From: DATAMF01 sp964472565
GTDB lineage: Bacteria; Chloroflexota; Anaerolineae; Aggregatilineales; Aggregatilineaceae
Length of the DNA stretch: 64,000 nucleotides
Direction: 5' to 3'
NCBI GenBank assembly: GCA_964472565.1
Contig: CAYYNB010000012.1
Coordinates: 1-64,000, forward strand
This document shows, piece by piece, positions 44,917 to 52,750 of this stretch. Numbering within the stretch: position 1 is the first letter of the stretch; each line of letters opens with the position of its first letter. The position numbers and the translations under genes are program-made. The notes beneath the pieces were generated by a model that saw only the letters and a list, made by a program, of their open reading frames with translations, did not search any database and was not told where the DNA came from.

Positions 44917-46070
44917 GGCATTTCATACGGATTTTCCCAGCCGCGTGCATACGCCTGGAGCGCTTCGTAAATCGGCTTCAGGTAGAAGTCGGACGAAACC
45001 AGGGCATAGTAGGCATCACGGGGATTATGGGAATCGAGCGGTTGGCGGAAGATCCACAGACAGAGGGCTTCGGCCCAAGGCCACTGCTCGACCCTATCGA
45101 AGGCTTCCAGGGTGTAGGCCAAACGCTGGCTGGGACGGACGGCATTAACCCAGTAGGGATGATCGTTCCAGCCGCTTTCGGTGATATAAACGGGCTTATC
45201 CGCATCGCCATAACGGATCATGATGTCGCGCACCAGTTCCACGCGACGGAAATTCACCGTGCCCGGCTGTGGTTCGGCGTCGGGCGGATAGGTCATGCCG
45301 TAGGTGTGAACGGCCAGGGCATCAAAATAATCCGCCGCGCCTGCCTCGTACATCAATTCCAGGTATTGCAGATCGTTCAAGCTGGTGCTGGCTTCGTCAT
45401 CCGCTAAGGTTGGGGCCAATGCGCCGCCCAGCACAATAATATTCGGATTGGCGGCGTGGGCCGCCTGATAGGAGACGCGGAGCAGTTCCGTATAGGCGGC
45501 GGGGTCCACTTCCCGATCACCCCATTCACGGTTGACATTCGGCTCATTCCAGATGATGACGGCGGACACATCCTCACGATAGCGGGCAACAAACGCACCA
45601 ACAAAAGCCGCGAAGTCATCAAAACGATCATAGGGCAGATATTGGAGCGTGGTAACTTTCTCGTGGACAGGCGGACGCGCCCAATCGGGAACCAAACCCA
45701 TCCGGGCGATCACGGACAGGCCCTGATTATGGGCGTGGCGCATGATGCGGTCAAAATTGGTCCAGTCATACTGTCCGGGCTGGTGTTCAACATAGGGCCA
45801 GGGGAAAAATTCGACGATGGTGCTGGCACCCATTTCGCGCACCAAACTGAGCGTGCGCTGAATCTTCCATTCTTCAACTTCCAGATCGAGGCGAGTATGG
45901 ACGCAAATTTTGGAGTGCAGGGTTTCAACCGTCTGGCGGGGACCCAGTTCAAGCTGGGGCGGGGCAGGGGCCAGCCAACGTAACACAACCAACAGCAAAA
46001 ACAGGCGAATCAAAAAAACGCTGGAACGCGCCCAGGGCTGCAACCTGGAAAGAAGGGGCTGAAGGAACAT
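44913..46070 (-). CDS. Clan GH-A glycoside hydrolase-like protein
   Basis: 385 residues from the ATG at 46070. A longer frame would run across a terminator hairpin. An N-terminal signal anchor sits near residues 15-35. A TIM-barrel follows with the acid/base Glu in WNEPN (near 178-182) and the nucleophile Glu in ITESGW (near 289-294), the clan-A arrangement seen in GH5, GH39 and GH53. Substrate (beta-glucan, xylan or other) cannot be stated. It overlaps the solute-binding gene by 4 bp. No strong Shine-Dalgarno is seen at the ATG. Confidence 0.8.
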   Translation of the reverse strand: MFLQPLLSRLQPWARSSVFLIRLFLLLVVLRWLAPAPPQLELGPRQTVETLHSKICVHTRLDLEVEEWKIQRTLSLVREMGASTIVEFFPWPYVEHQPGQYDWTNFDRIMRHAHNQGLSVIARMGLVPDWARPPVHEKVTTLQYLPYDRFDDFAAFVGAFVARYREDVSAVIIWNEPNVNREWGDREVDPAAYTELLRVSYQAAHAANPNIIVLGGALAPTLADDEASTSLNDLQYLELMYEAGAADYFDALAVHTYGMTYPPDAEPQPGTVNFRRVELVRDIMIRYGDADKPVYITESGWNDHPYWVNAVRPSQRLAYTLEAFDRVEQWPWAEALCLWIFRQPLDSHNPRDAYYALVSSDFYLKPIYEALQAYARGWENPYEMP

Positions 46071-46072
46071 CG

Positions 46073-46106
46073 TAGAAGAAAATCCGATCCTCTGGGAGGA
46101 TCGGAT
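46073..46106 (-). terminator. Rho-independent terminator after the small 77-residue membrane protein
   Basis: Perfect 11-bp stem ATCCGATCCTC (46082-46092) / GAGGATCGGAT (46096-46106) with a 3-base loop. On the minus strand it is followed at once by TTTTCTTCT. It sits 4 bp after the stop at 46111 and separates that gene from the glycosidase downstream. Confidence 0.85.
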
Positions 46107-46110
46107 CATG

Positions 46111-46344
46111 CTACTTCTTGCCGCTGGCACCCAGATCCGTGACCTGACGGACCAGGGCCAAGAGGGCCACCGAGAGGCGCATAATATCCAACGTTTTCAC
46201 CTTCTGCGGGCCGTTTTCGGATTCTTCGGAGGCGCGCGCAAAAAGATAAGCGGACAGTAAGCCGAGGAACAAACCTGTCACGCCGCCGATGGCATAGGTT
46301 TTAGGTTTCCAATCCGCATCGTTCTTATTGACTATCTCACTCAT
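46111..46344 (-). CDS. Small single-helix membrane protein
   Basis: 77 residues with one helix (residues about 17-38, GGVTGLFLGLLSAYLFAR) and a charged C-terminus with DLGASGKK. No family recognised. Its first 8 bp overlap the previous gene's end (46337-46344), so it is cotranslated with the 151-residue membrane protein. A clear terminator follows. Confidence 0.7.
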   Translation of the reverse strand: MSEIVNKNDADWKPKTYAIGGVTGLFLGLLSAYLFARASEESENGPQKVKTLDIMRLSVALLALVRQVTDLGASGKK

Positions 46345-46792
46345 GAATAATGTCCTTTCCAGGCGGTAAAACCGGGTTCTGTGCGCCGCGCACCCGGTAT
46401 TCCCAGCGTGTCAGCCACACATTGAGTCCAATTAAAGGGCGCGCCAGCTTGGGGACATGACGCTGAGTCTGGGTTGAAATCTGTTCGGTTGTGCGCCGCA
46501 AAAAGCGGATCGGCGTTCGCCCCTTCGCATAAAATCGGCCCGCAAAAACAGCCAGAAACGCTAACAGAATATAAGGCACGATACAAACAAGAACCAGGGG
46601 AATGGCAATAAAGATGGTAAACAAGAGACTCGCCGCGGATGTGATCTGTTTGCTGACCAGAACATCGGCGGCGACACCGACAGCCATGAGGACGAGCAGC
46701 ACGATCAACAACACGGCGGGCAGAAGCACCGGCAAGATGATGCGGAACCGAACTTCCCGCTGATGTTTTTCGACAGGGTTGGATGTGCTCAT
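46337..46792 (-). CDS. Two-helix membrane protein
   Basis: 151 residues from the ATG at 46792, which has GGAGG 5 bp upstream. The longer in-frame start is less likely. Two hydrophobic helices (residues about 20-50 and 57-90) are followed by a cytoplasmic Arg-rich region and tail. No family is recognised. The next gene, the 77-residue membrane protein, starts within its last 8 bp. Confidence 0.7.
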   Translation of the reverse strand: MSTSNPVEKHQREVRFRIILPVLLPAVLLIVLLVLMAVGVAADVLVSKQITSAASLLFTIFIAIPLVLVCIVPYILLAFLAVFAGRFYAKGRTPIRFLRRTTEQISTQTQRHVPKLARPLIGLNVWLTRWEYRVRGAQNPVLPPGKDIIHE

Positions 46793-46835
46793 CGTATCCT
46801 CCACGCTAATTTTAGCATGCACAGGAGGAAGTACC

Positions 46836-46859
46836 AAGGGAGCGAACGCGCGCTCCCTT
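46836..46859 (-). terminator. Hairpin downstream of the SH3 lipoprotein gene
   Basis: A 9-bp perfect stem AAGGGAGCG/CGCTCCCTT around AACGCG lies 5 bp after the stop of the lipoprotein gene. It is followed by GGTACTTCC rather than a T run, so terminator or mRNA-stability hairpin are both possible. Confidence 0.5.
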
Positions 46860-46864
46860 AGTGC

Positions 46865-48352
46865 TTAGCCATTGACTGCGACACGGAAGAAATAGGTCGC
46901 CGTTTGATCGATCCAGGTCACGCGAATGCTCATGATATAGGTTCCGGCTTCTGGCATAATGGTGAACAGGATCGTGTTGTCGCCGCGCAGAGTTTCCGGT
47001 TGGCCCGTTGGCAAGCCTGTATCACTCAAATATTCAATACGCACTTCCGTTGGGCGGGTTGCGCCGATCTGGAGTTGGGCGGCGGAACTGCGCTGTAACG
47101 TAATCCGCTGGGTGGTGCCGCTGGCAGCGGGCTGTTGAATGCACAACAGTTCGCCCGTAGACTGCCGCTCACAGTATTCGTAACCAAGCGGTGAATATTC
47201 ACGGCCTGCAAATTTGAGCGTGAAGGACGGTACACTGCTGGACATGCCCGCAGCGGATGGTTGCACAGTGGCGATGCCAGTTGGCGAGGCGACTGGTGCA
47301 GCCGTGGTCGGCGTTGGCGAAGGCCCAACAGGAGTATCCGGCATTTTAGTCGGAGCGACGGTATTGGTCGGTGAGGGCTGCGCTTTCGTCGGTGTGGCGG
47401 TTGCAACAGGCATCTCGGTGGATTCAGCCGTGAGATCGGTCACTTCCGCCGTCGCTGCGGCTGACGCTTCTTCCGTCATAAGTGAGGTATCAACCGTGGG
47501 CACCTGATCCGGCTTGAGCATGGGGATCGAGGTTACTTCTCCGGTAAGCTGGACCAGCCCGCCATGAACCCAGGCGATTCCTTCGGCGGTGCCCGGATAC
47601 TCGATCATATACCATTCACCACTCTCACCAAGAATGGGATACAACGTGCCCGGCGCGATCTGGCCGATGACCGCAGATTCCAGATCGGGCGCGGCACGGA
47701 GATTGGTTTGATCACCGGTTGCTTCCGCACGCGGCGGGATCGATTCGGTGGGAGCGGCTGTCGGCATCACTGTCGCCTGTACAGTAGGCGAAGCGGTGGG
47801 AGCCGGCGCATCTGTTGCCAACGTTTCGGCAGTGGGTTCGATCTCACTGTCCGTTGGCATGGACGTAGGCTGTCCGGCAACCTCCGAGGCGGGCTGAAGC
47901 GCGAACACATAGGACACATAAGCGGCTTCACCCTCAACATCGGCGTATTGCGCATCGACCTGCACCCGCGCGACTCCGGTGGTCAGGCTGGTCACGTAGA
48001 GGCCTTCGGTAGCCGTACCAAAGTCGGCAGGGGCCGCACTCTGACCATCCAGCGGGGTGACGGTGAAACGCAAGGGCTGGCCGAAATCACCTTCGATCAC
48101 AAAGCGGGTTTCGCTGCCCGCCGGAATGTTGATCGCGGCGCTTTCGAGGGCGGTTTCATTCAGATCGCATGAAACATCGCCTTTTTTCTGCGGCCAACAA
48201 TAGCTGTATTCGGCACCATCAAACGTTTGACTTCCGACCTTGAGGCGGACTTCGGGGCGGTTGGCAGTACCTGAGTCGCCCTTGTCATCGCTGCCACAAG
48301 CACTAATCACAAGGATCATTAAAAAGGTGAATAAAACAAATCGTTTTCCCAT
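46865..48352 (-). CDS. Large SH3-domain lipoprotein with Thr/Pro-rich linkers
   Basis: 495 residues from the ATG at 48352 (a GTG lies 2 codons earlier). The lipobox is VISAC (Cys near 19). An N-terminal beta-rich domain (residues about 30-165) precedes a linker rich in Thr/Pro/Ala. An SH3 domain follows near 215-275 (QTNLRAAPDLESAVIGQIAPG, ending in GIAWVHGGLVQL), then a second long linker and a C-terminal domain (about 380-495) resembling the first. A Cys pair (YCERQ, LLCIQ) occurs in the last domain, mirrored by YCWPQ and DVSCDL in the first, so the two ends look like a duplicated domain. Cell-surface scaffold or wall-binding role is inferred. Confidence 0.78.
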   Translation of the reverse strand: MGKRFVLFTFLMILVISACGSDDKGDSGTANRPEVRLKVGSQTFDGAEYSYCWPQKKGDVSCDLNETALESAAINIPAGSETRFVIEGDFGQPLRFTVTPLDGQSAAPADFGTATEGLYVTSLTTGVARVQVDAQYADVEGEAAYVSYVFALQPASEVAGQPTSMPTDSEIEPTAETLATDAPAPTASPTVQATVMPTAAPTESIPPRAEATGDQTNLRAAPDLESAVIGQIAPGTLYPILGESGEWYMIEYPGTAEGIAWVHGGLVQLTGEVTSIPMLKPDQVPTVDTSLMTEEASAAATAEVTDLTAESTEMPVATATPTKAQPSPTNTVAPTKMPDTPVGPSPTPTTAAPVASPTGIATVQPSAAGMSSSVPSFTLKFAGREYSPLGYEYCERQSTGELLCIQQPAASGTTQRITLQRSSAAQLQIGATRPTEVRIEYLSDTGLPTGQPETLRGDNTILFTIMPEAGTYIMSIRVTWIDQTATYFFRVAVNG

Positions 48353-48354
48353 AA

Positions 48355-48912
48355 TCACTTTTCCCCTGCTGGGTGGCGTCCTTCGGATAAAGGGTACCAG
48401 GCTGGATTCTGGAATGGGGCCAGCGCCAACCGGATAATTGTTTCATAAGCACTTTGGCGCGTTTCGAGATTATTCGTCACAATGCCGATAGCGCCATCAC
48501 GGTGTTTAGTATTCTGTTCGTTAATTAAGCGATCCATCGCTGCGCCGAGTTCCATGCCGCTGTGCAGCCAACCAGCTACAACCGGCGGGAGAAGCGCACA
48601 CGAATTACCACCAAGACCTAATCGTCCTTCGGTATCGACAATCACACACCATGCGGTGGTTGTCAGGCCGAATTCGATTTGCTGCACACCACCTTCTAAC
48701 CCAACACCCCAATCGGCTCCGGTCTGGGCAAGAACGGCCTGTGCCCGGTTGAAGGCTCCGGTTCGCGCTTCGGCATCAGTCCAGGGTTGGGCGCGCACGC
48801 CGGAAGGGACTTCCTGGCAAACAAACTCGGCATTGGGATAAAGAGGAGCCAAAACTGCACGAGTTGCGTTACACTTAACTGGGTTCAGTGATCCGATAGC
48901 GATGCGCATCAT
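48355..48912 (-). CDS. yjjX: Inosine/xanthosine triphosphatase (YjjX/DUF84 family)
   Basis: A 185-residue protein with the family start RIAIGSLNPVKCNATRAV. The motif GVRAQPWTDAEARTGAFNRA, GLEGGVQ and C-terminal DGAIGIVTNN follow. Relatives hydrolyse non-canonical purine nucleoside triphosphates such as ITP and XTP to keep them out of nucleic acid. The size is typical. The stop is 2 bp from the next gene's ATG on the same strand, so the two are likely co-transcribed. Confidence 0.88.
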   Translation of the reverse strand: MMRIAIGSLNPVKCNATRAVLAPLYPNAEFVCQEVPSGVRAQPWTDAEARTGAFNRAQAVLAQTGADWGVGLEGGVQQIEFGLTTTAWCVIVDTEGRLGLGGNSCALLPPVVAGWLHSGMELGAAMDRLINEQNTKHRDGAIGIVTNNLETRQSAYETIIRLALAPFQNPAWYPLSEGRHPAGEK

Positions 48913-48999
48913 GTTTAATCGTTAATGATTCTTTCGCATTGTAGCATCGGGCCAAAAAATTGACGAATTGACTTTAGGCCTATTCACAGGAACGTGTAT

Positions 49000-50697
49000 A
49001 TGTACTTTGACGCTGTAACCATTATGGCACTGGTGGATGAACTCAGCGAACGGCTGGTGGGCGGACGGATTCAGGATACGCTCGAAGTCGATGATGAGAC
49101 GATTGGAATGGAAGTGTACGCCGAACACGAGCGGCATTATCTGCTGCTGAGTGCCCACCAACAGTATGCACGGGTTCACCTGGCAAGCGAAAAACTGCGG
49201 CGCGGCGTGCAAAAACCGTCACCGCTGGGGCTGCTGCTGCGGCGGTATGTGGAAGGGGCGCGAATTGAGGATATTCGACAGCCAGACTGGGAACGGGTGC
49301 TGATTTTGGACATTGATGGGCCGGAAGGGACATTCGAACTGATCGCGGAGCCGATGGAACGGCGGGCGAATCTGCTGTTAGTGCGAGATGACCAAACGAT
49401 TGTGGATTGTTTGCGGCGCGTGGGTCCGCAGGATAACCGATTCCGGATCAGTTTACCAGGACAACCGTATTCGCCGCCGCCAGCCCAAAAGCTCAAACGC
49501 GATCCGCACAGCCTGACGCTGATGCTGCTGGCGGATTTGCTGAACAACCAGGCCGGGGAAAAAACACGGCAGATTCTGACCGATAAACTGCTGGGATTCA
49601 GTCCGCAGGTGGCGAAGGAAGTGGTTTTTCGCGCGACCGGCGCGATCAATACTAAAGCGGCGGATACCAGCCCGCGCACACTGTTGAACGTGATCGAGGA
49701 TTTGTTCGGCGCGTTCAAGGATGGCCAGTGGGAAGCGGGAAACGCGGTTGAGGAGATGGCGATCAGCGCGTTTTCAGCGTATGAAGTGACACATCTGGGC
49801 GAGTGGAGTCCGACGGAAACACTCAGCAAGGCGGTGGAGGGTTATTATGGCGCGTTTGTGGGCGAGGATGCTTACGACGCGGCGAAAAAGCCCGTGCAGG
49901 AGATGATCAGCGAGGCGAAAGAACGCATCCAAAAGAAGCTGGATGCGCTGAAACGATCCTTGCAGGATGAAGCGGCGCTCGAACATCTGCGGCACAGCGG
50001 CGAACTGCTGCTCGCATACCAGTACAACCTGACACGGGGACAAACGGTGCTGCGGGCGCAGTATGAAGTGGATGGGCCGGAACTGGAAATTGAGCTTGAT
50101 CCCAAAATGACGCCGCTGGAAAACGCCCAACGGTATTTTGAGAAATATGACAAGGCGAAACGGGCGCGGGAAGGTGTTCCCCAATTGGTGGATGCGACAC
50201 AGCAGGAACTGGATTACCTCAGCCAACTGGAAAGCGATTTGCAACTGGCGGCGAACTGGCCAGAGATCGGTGAAGTGCAGGATGCGCTGCAAGCGGGCGG
50301 CTACTGGCGCGGCACCCGTACGCAGCGTCCAGGCGGCAGCAAAGCGGGGCCGCTGAAAGTAACTACCGATTCCGGCTATGTGATCTGGGTGGGGCGAAAT
50401 TCACGGCAAAACGAGATCGTGACGTTTGATAAAGGCGGACCGGATGATTTATGGCTGCATGTTCACGGCGTGCCGGGCGCGCATGTGATCATCAAGTCGA
50501 GCGGGCGCGATGTGCCCGACGATGTGATGCAGCGGGCGGCAGCGCTGGCGGCGTATTACAGCACGGCGCGAAGCGAAAACAAGGTGCTGGTGGATGTCAC
50601 CAAGCGCAAATATGTACGCAAGATCAAGGGCGGCAAACCCGGCATGGTGACGTACCGAAACGAGTCGCCGGTTGAAACTACTCCAAAATCCGATTGA
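49000..50697 (+). CDS. rqcH: NFACT/RqcH ribosome quality-control protein
   Basis: A 565-residue NFACT protein. I start at ATG 49000 (a GTG lies 2 codons earlier, with AGGA near it). An N-terminal NFACT-N domain opens with FDAVTIMALVDELSERLVGGRI. The central region has the coiled-coil arms (EAKERIQKKLDALKRSL), and the C-terminal NFACT-R domain has SGYVIWVGRNSRQNE and DLWLHVHGVPGAHV. RqcH adds Ala tails to nascent chains stuck on split 50S subunits. The DR pair of NFACT-N appears as Glu-Arg (DWERVLIL), a conservative change judged by eye. Confidence 0.9.
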   Translation: MYFDAVTIMALVDELSERLVGGRIQDTLEVDDETIGMEVYAEHERHYLLLSAHQQYARVHLASEKLRRGVQKPSPLGLLLRRYVEGARIEDIRQPDWERVLILDIDGPEGTFELIAEPMERRANLLLVRDDQTIVDCLRRVGPQDNRFRISLPGQPYSPPPAQKLKRDPHSLTLMLLADLLNNQAGEKTRQILTDKLLGFSPQVAKEVVFRATGAINTKAADTSPRTLLNVIEDLFGAFKDGQWEAGNAVEEMAISAFSAYEVTHLGEWSPTETLSKAVEGYYGAFVGEDAYDAAKKPVQEMISEAKERIQKKLDALKRSLQDEAALEHLRHSGELLLAYQYNLTRGQTVLRAQYEVDGPELEIELDPKMTPLENAQRYFEKYDKAKRAREGVPQLVDATQQELDYLSQLESDLQLAANWPEIGEVQDALQAGGYWRGTRTQRPGGSKAGPLKVTTDSGYVIWVGRNSRQNEIVTFDKGGPDDLWLHVHGVPGAHVIIKSSGRDVPDDVMQRAAALAAYYSTARSENKVLVDVTKRKYVRKIKGGKPGMVTYRNESPVETTPKSD

Positions 50698-50699
50698 TA

Positions 50700-50709
50700 C
50701 CCCCCCCCC
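50700..50709. repeat. Homopolymer run of ten C
   Basis: Ten consecutive C follow the rqcH stop by 2 bp. The run forms part of a 9-bp inverted repeat, CCCCCCTTT (50704-50712) with AAAGGGGGG (50754-50762). A T8 tract follows at 50782-50789. Together these could terminate rqcH. Confidence 0.6.
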
Positions 50710-50710
50710 T

Positions 50711-50935
50711 TTAGACCCTTGTTTTAGCCCTTTTGAGGGGAAAACCATCCTGGAAAGGGGGGAGATACTGGCAGGAAGTCGTTTTTTTTGTCATTTTCAC
50801 GACGTGAAATACCGACTCTTTCGCAATTCGTGTGGCGCGCAGCGCGCAATTTGCTGGCACCGGGATCACCAGAGCAATAATGTCAGTTCCCGCAAACCGG
50901 TCAAGAGGCTGGTCAGGCGTAGTTTGAACATAGCG
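50711..50935 (-). pseudogene. Remnant of a TolB-like gene start
   Basis: On the minus strand, ATGTTCAAACTAC at 50923-50935 repeats the first codons of the beta-propeller gene at 50950-52149. The following residues LTSLLTGLRELTLLL resemble that gene's MASLLIALLGLIIT. The frame stops after about 21 codons, and LVIPVPANC resumes in the same frame past the stop. It looks like a decayed second copy just downstream of the intact gene. Confidence 0.5.
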
Positions 50936-50949
50936 CAGATTCATCCTCC

Positions 50950-52149
50950 CTATTCCGCCGCGCTGCTCGACGCCTCTCCAGCAGATGCCCGACGCCGTTT
51001 ACTTCTGACCAACAGAACCAGCGCGGTGGCCACCAATCCCCCACCAATCACCAGGGCCCACCACGTCTGCCACGACTGTTTTAACGGCGGCGACCACCGA
51101 ATGCTTTCACTTCTATCTGGGATGGTAGTGAGGCGTTGCTGGTTACTGCCATCCGCTCTCATCTGGTAAAGTTCCCACCTATCATTAGGTTTCGCCCAAA
51201 AAGCAAGGTGCTGTCCATCGGGTAACCAGGTGACATTTGTAGCCCATCTAAGATTGGCGAGGAGCTGCCGCTCGCTGCCATCCGCGCGCATCCGGTAGAC
51301 TTCCCAATTGTATGTCACATACGCGATCCACTGATGGTCAGGTGACCACTGGAGATACTTATCATAGGCTGGTTTGGCAGTGAAACACTGCTGGTCGGTA
51401 CCATCAGGTCGCACCCTGTAGATTCCACAGGGGCCGTCGCGCTTTGACACGAACACGATCCACTGCCCATCGGGCGACCACAGGGGATTCCAATCGTCCC
51501 CTGGGGTGGTAGTGAGGCGGATGATATCACTACCATCGGCCCTCATCCGGTAAATGTCTTTGTTGCCGTATGGTGCCCCATCATCAGTCCAGGACTCGAA
51601 GGCAATCCACTGACTGTCTGGCGACCACTGAGGAGATGTGTCCATTCCAGTGGCGCGGGTGAGATGTCGTATATCACTGCCATCGGAGCGCATCCGATAG
51701 ATTTCGTAGTAAGTATCATCGTTTGTCGTGAAGGCAATCCACTGGCCATCCGGGGACCAGGCAAGATCGATCACTCTTCCTAGAGTGGTGGTGAGACGCT
51801 GCTGCTCGCTACCATCGGGCCGCATTTGGTAGATGTCATAATCGACTCTTTTCCAATAGGTATCCGGGTCGCGGTTACGTTCCGATATGAAGGCGATCCA
51901 CTGCCCATCTGGTGACCATTCCGGGCTACCATCAAACCCTGGGCTGATGGTGAGACGCCGCAGTTGCGTGCCGTTGGGCCGCATCCGATAAATTTCCCAG
52001 TCGCCGTCGTGACTCGATTCGAAGACAAGCCAGAGGCTGGTTGAAACGACGTGCTGCACACTGTTGCCAGACACCAGGATCACCGACGCCGTGATAATCA
52101 ACCCCAGCAGGGCAATTAAGAGACTAGCCATACGCAGTAGTTTGAACAT
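50950..52149 (-). CDS. TolB-like beta-propeller membrane protein
   Basis: 399 residues. A signal peptide or anchor (7-30) precedes a chain of seven WD40/PD40 (TolB-type) blades of about 45 residues. Each contains a DIYRMRADGS-like strand and a SPDGQWIAF-like strand. A hydrophobic helix follows near 365-385, with a basic and Ser/Ala-rich tail. It would be anchored at the cell surface with the propeller outside, binding a protein or ligand. No TolA/Pal system is seen. Fragments of close relatives flank it on both sides, so it is the surviving member of a small local family. Confidence 0.85.
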   Translation of the reverse strand: MFKLLRMASLLIALLGLIITASVILVSGNSVQHVVSTSLWLVFESSHDGDWEIYRMRPNGTQLRRLTISPGFDGSPEWSPDGQWIAFISERNRDPDTYWKRVDYDIYQMRPDGSEQQRLTTTLGRVIDLAWSPDGQWIAFTTNDDTYYEIYRMRSDGSDIRHLTRATGMDTSPQWSPDSQWIAFESWTDDGAPYGNKDIYRMRADGSDIIRLTTTPGDDWNPLWSPDGQWIVFVSKRDGPCGIYRVRPDGTDQQCFTAKPAYDKYLQWSPDHQWIAYVTYNWEVYRMRADGSERQLLANLRWATNVTWLPDGQHLAFWAKPNDRWELYQMRADGSNQQRLTTIPDRSESIRWSPPLKQSWQTWWALVIGGGLVATALVLLVRSKRRRASAGEASSSAAE

Positions 52150-52194
52150 AGAATGGATTTCCTCGCCAGGAGACAGTTTCGAGAAGCATACCCT

Positions 52195-52509
52195 CTATCC
52201 TGGCGTGTTACCCGACGCGCCTCCGGCGGACACCTGACGTTGCTTACTTCTTGCCAATGGGGCCAGTATGGTGGCTACCAACACCTCTCCGATCACCGGC
52301 GTCCACCAGGGGTACCCTGACCGTTTCAATGGCGGCACCCATGAGTGATCCCGATCTGTGCCTGTATTCGATGATTCTACATAAACTGCGGAGGGGCCGA
52401 AATACCTTTTCGCGTCGTGAGTTTTGAGCTGGAAAAGTGCAGTGAGTCTAGTTCCAGAATAGCACGAATGTTCGAGGATGTCATGGTCGTGACCGACTAA
52501 CTTGAGTGA
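52195..52509 (-). pseudogene. Truncated C-terminal copy of a TolB-like gene
   Basis: A minus-strand frame stops at TAG 52195-52197. From about 52365 downward its translation (TDRDHSWVPPLKRS, then TPVIGEVLVATILAPLARSK and QRQVSAGGAS) matches the end of the intact gene (PDRSESIRWSPPLKQS, VIGGGLVATALVLLVRSKRRRASAG). The frame stays open upstream to about 52509 with no usable start and no propeller blades. It is a 5'-deleted duplicate, probably left by recombination between tandem copies. Confidence 0.75.
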
Positions 52510-52547
52510 CTAACTTCGATAACTAACTTGAGTGACTAACTCGGATG
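52496..52547. repeat. Four tandem 13-bp repeats (ACTAACT heptamer)
   Basis: ACTAACTTGAGTG, ACTAACTTCGATA, ACTAACTTGAGTG and ACTAACTCGGATG lie head to tail from 52496. Each starts with ACTAACT, and copies one and three are identical. The period is 13 bp. It sits at the broken upstream end of the TolB-like pseudogene. Confidence 0.85.
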
Positions 52548-52611
52548 GTTAATAATGCAGTCGGGATGAAGGCGAAAACAGGCGTTAGGCGGTTCACCCC
52601 TATCCTCCCGG

Positions 52612-52641
52612 CCTCCTTGCTCCGCACGCGGAGAAAGGAGG
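52612..52641. repeat. REP-like strong hairpin
   Basis: CCTCCTT-G-CTCCG (52612-52624) pairs with CGGAG-A-AAGGAGG (52629-52641) around CACG, 12 pairs with one mismatch. It is followed by a GGCGCGGC-AA-GCCG second dyad. There is no T run, so it is not a terminator. The form is that of a small dispersed REP or MITE-type element. Other copies cannot be counted from this window. Confidence 0.5.
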
Positions 52642-52710
52642 AGCAAAACGGGCGCGGCAAGCCGACGCCTCTACGAAGGACGCATATTGAGCATCGCGGA
52701 ACGAGCGGCG

Positions 52711-52741
52711 AAAAACGTCCCCGGCAGGTAGTCTACCGGGG
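52711..52741 (-). terminator. Rho-independent terminator of the PPK2 gene
   Basis: On the minus strand CCCCGG and CCGGGG (52736-52741 and 52719-52724) pair around an 11-base loop. They are followed 2-3 bases later by TTTTT (52711-52715). It starts 10 bp after the stop at 52751. Confidence 0.7.
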
Positions 52742-52750
52742 TGTGTGACG

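Noticed and set aside
50672..51169. A 165-codon plus-strand frame after rqcH
   Set aside because: It runs through the inverted repeat, the remnant and the antisense of the TolB-like gene end; no family features.
52545..52748. A 67-codon plus-strand frame in the 52.2-52.75 kb gap
   Set aside because: It spans the REP-like hairpin and the PPK2 terminator, and its Arg/Lys-rich translation follows the repeat rather than a fold.
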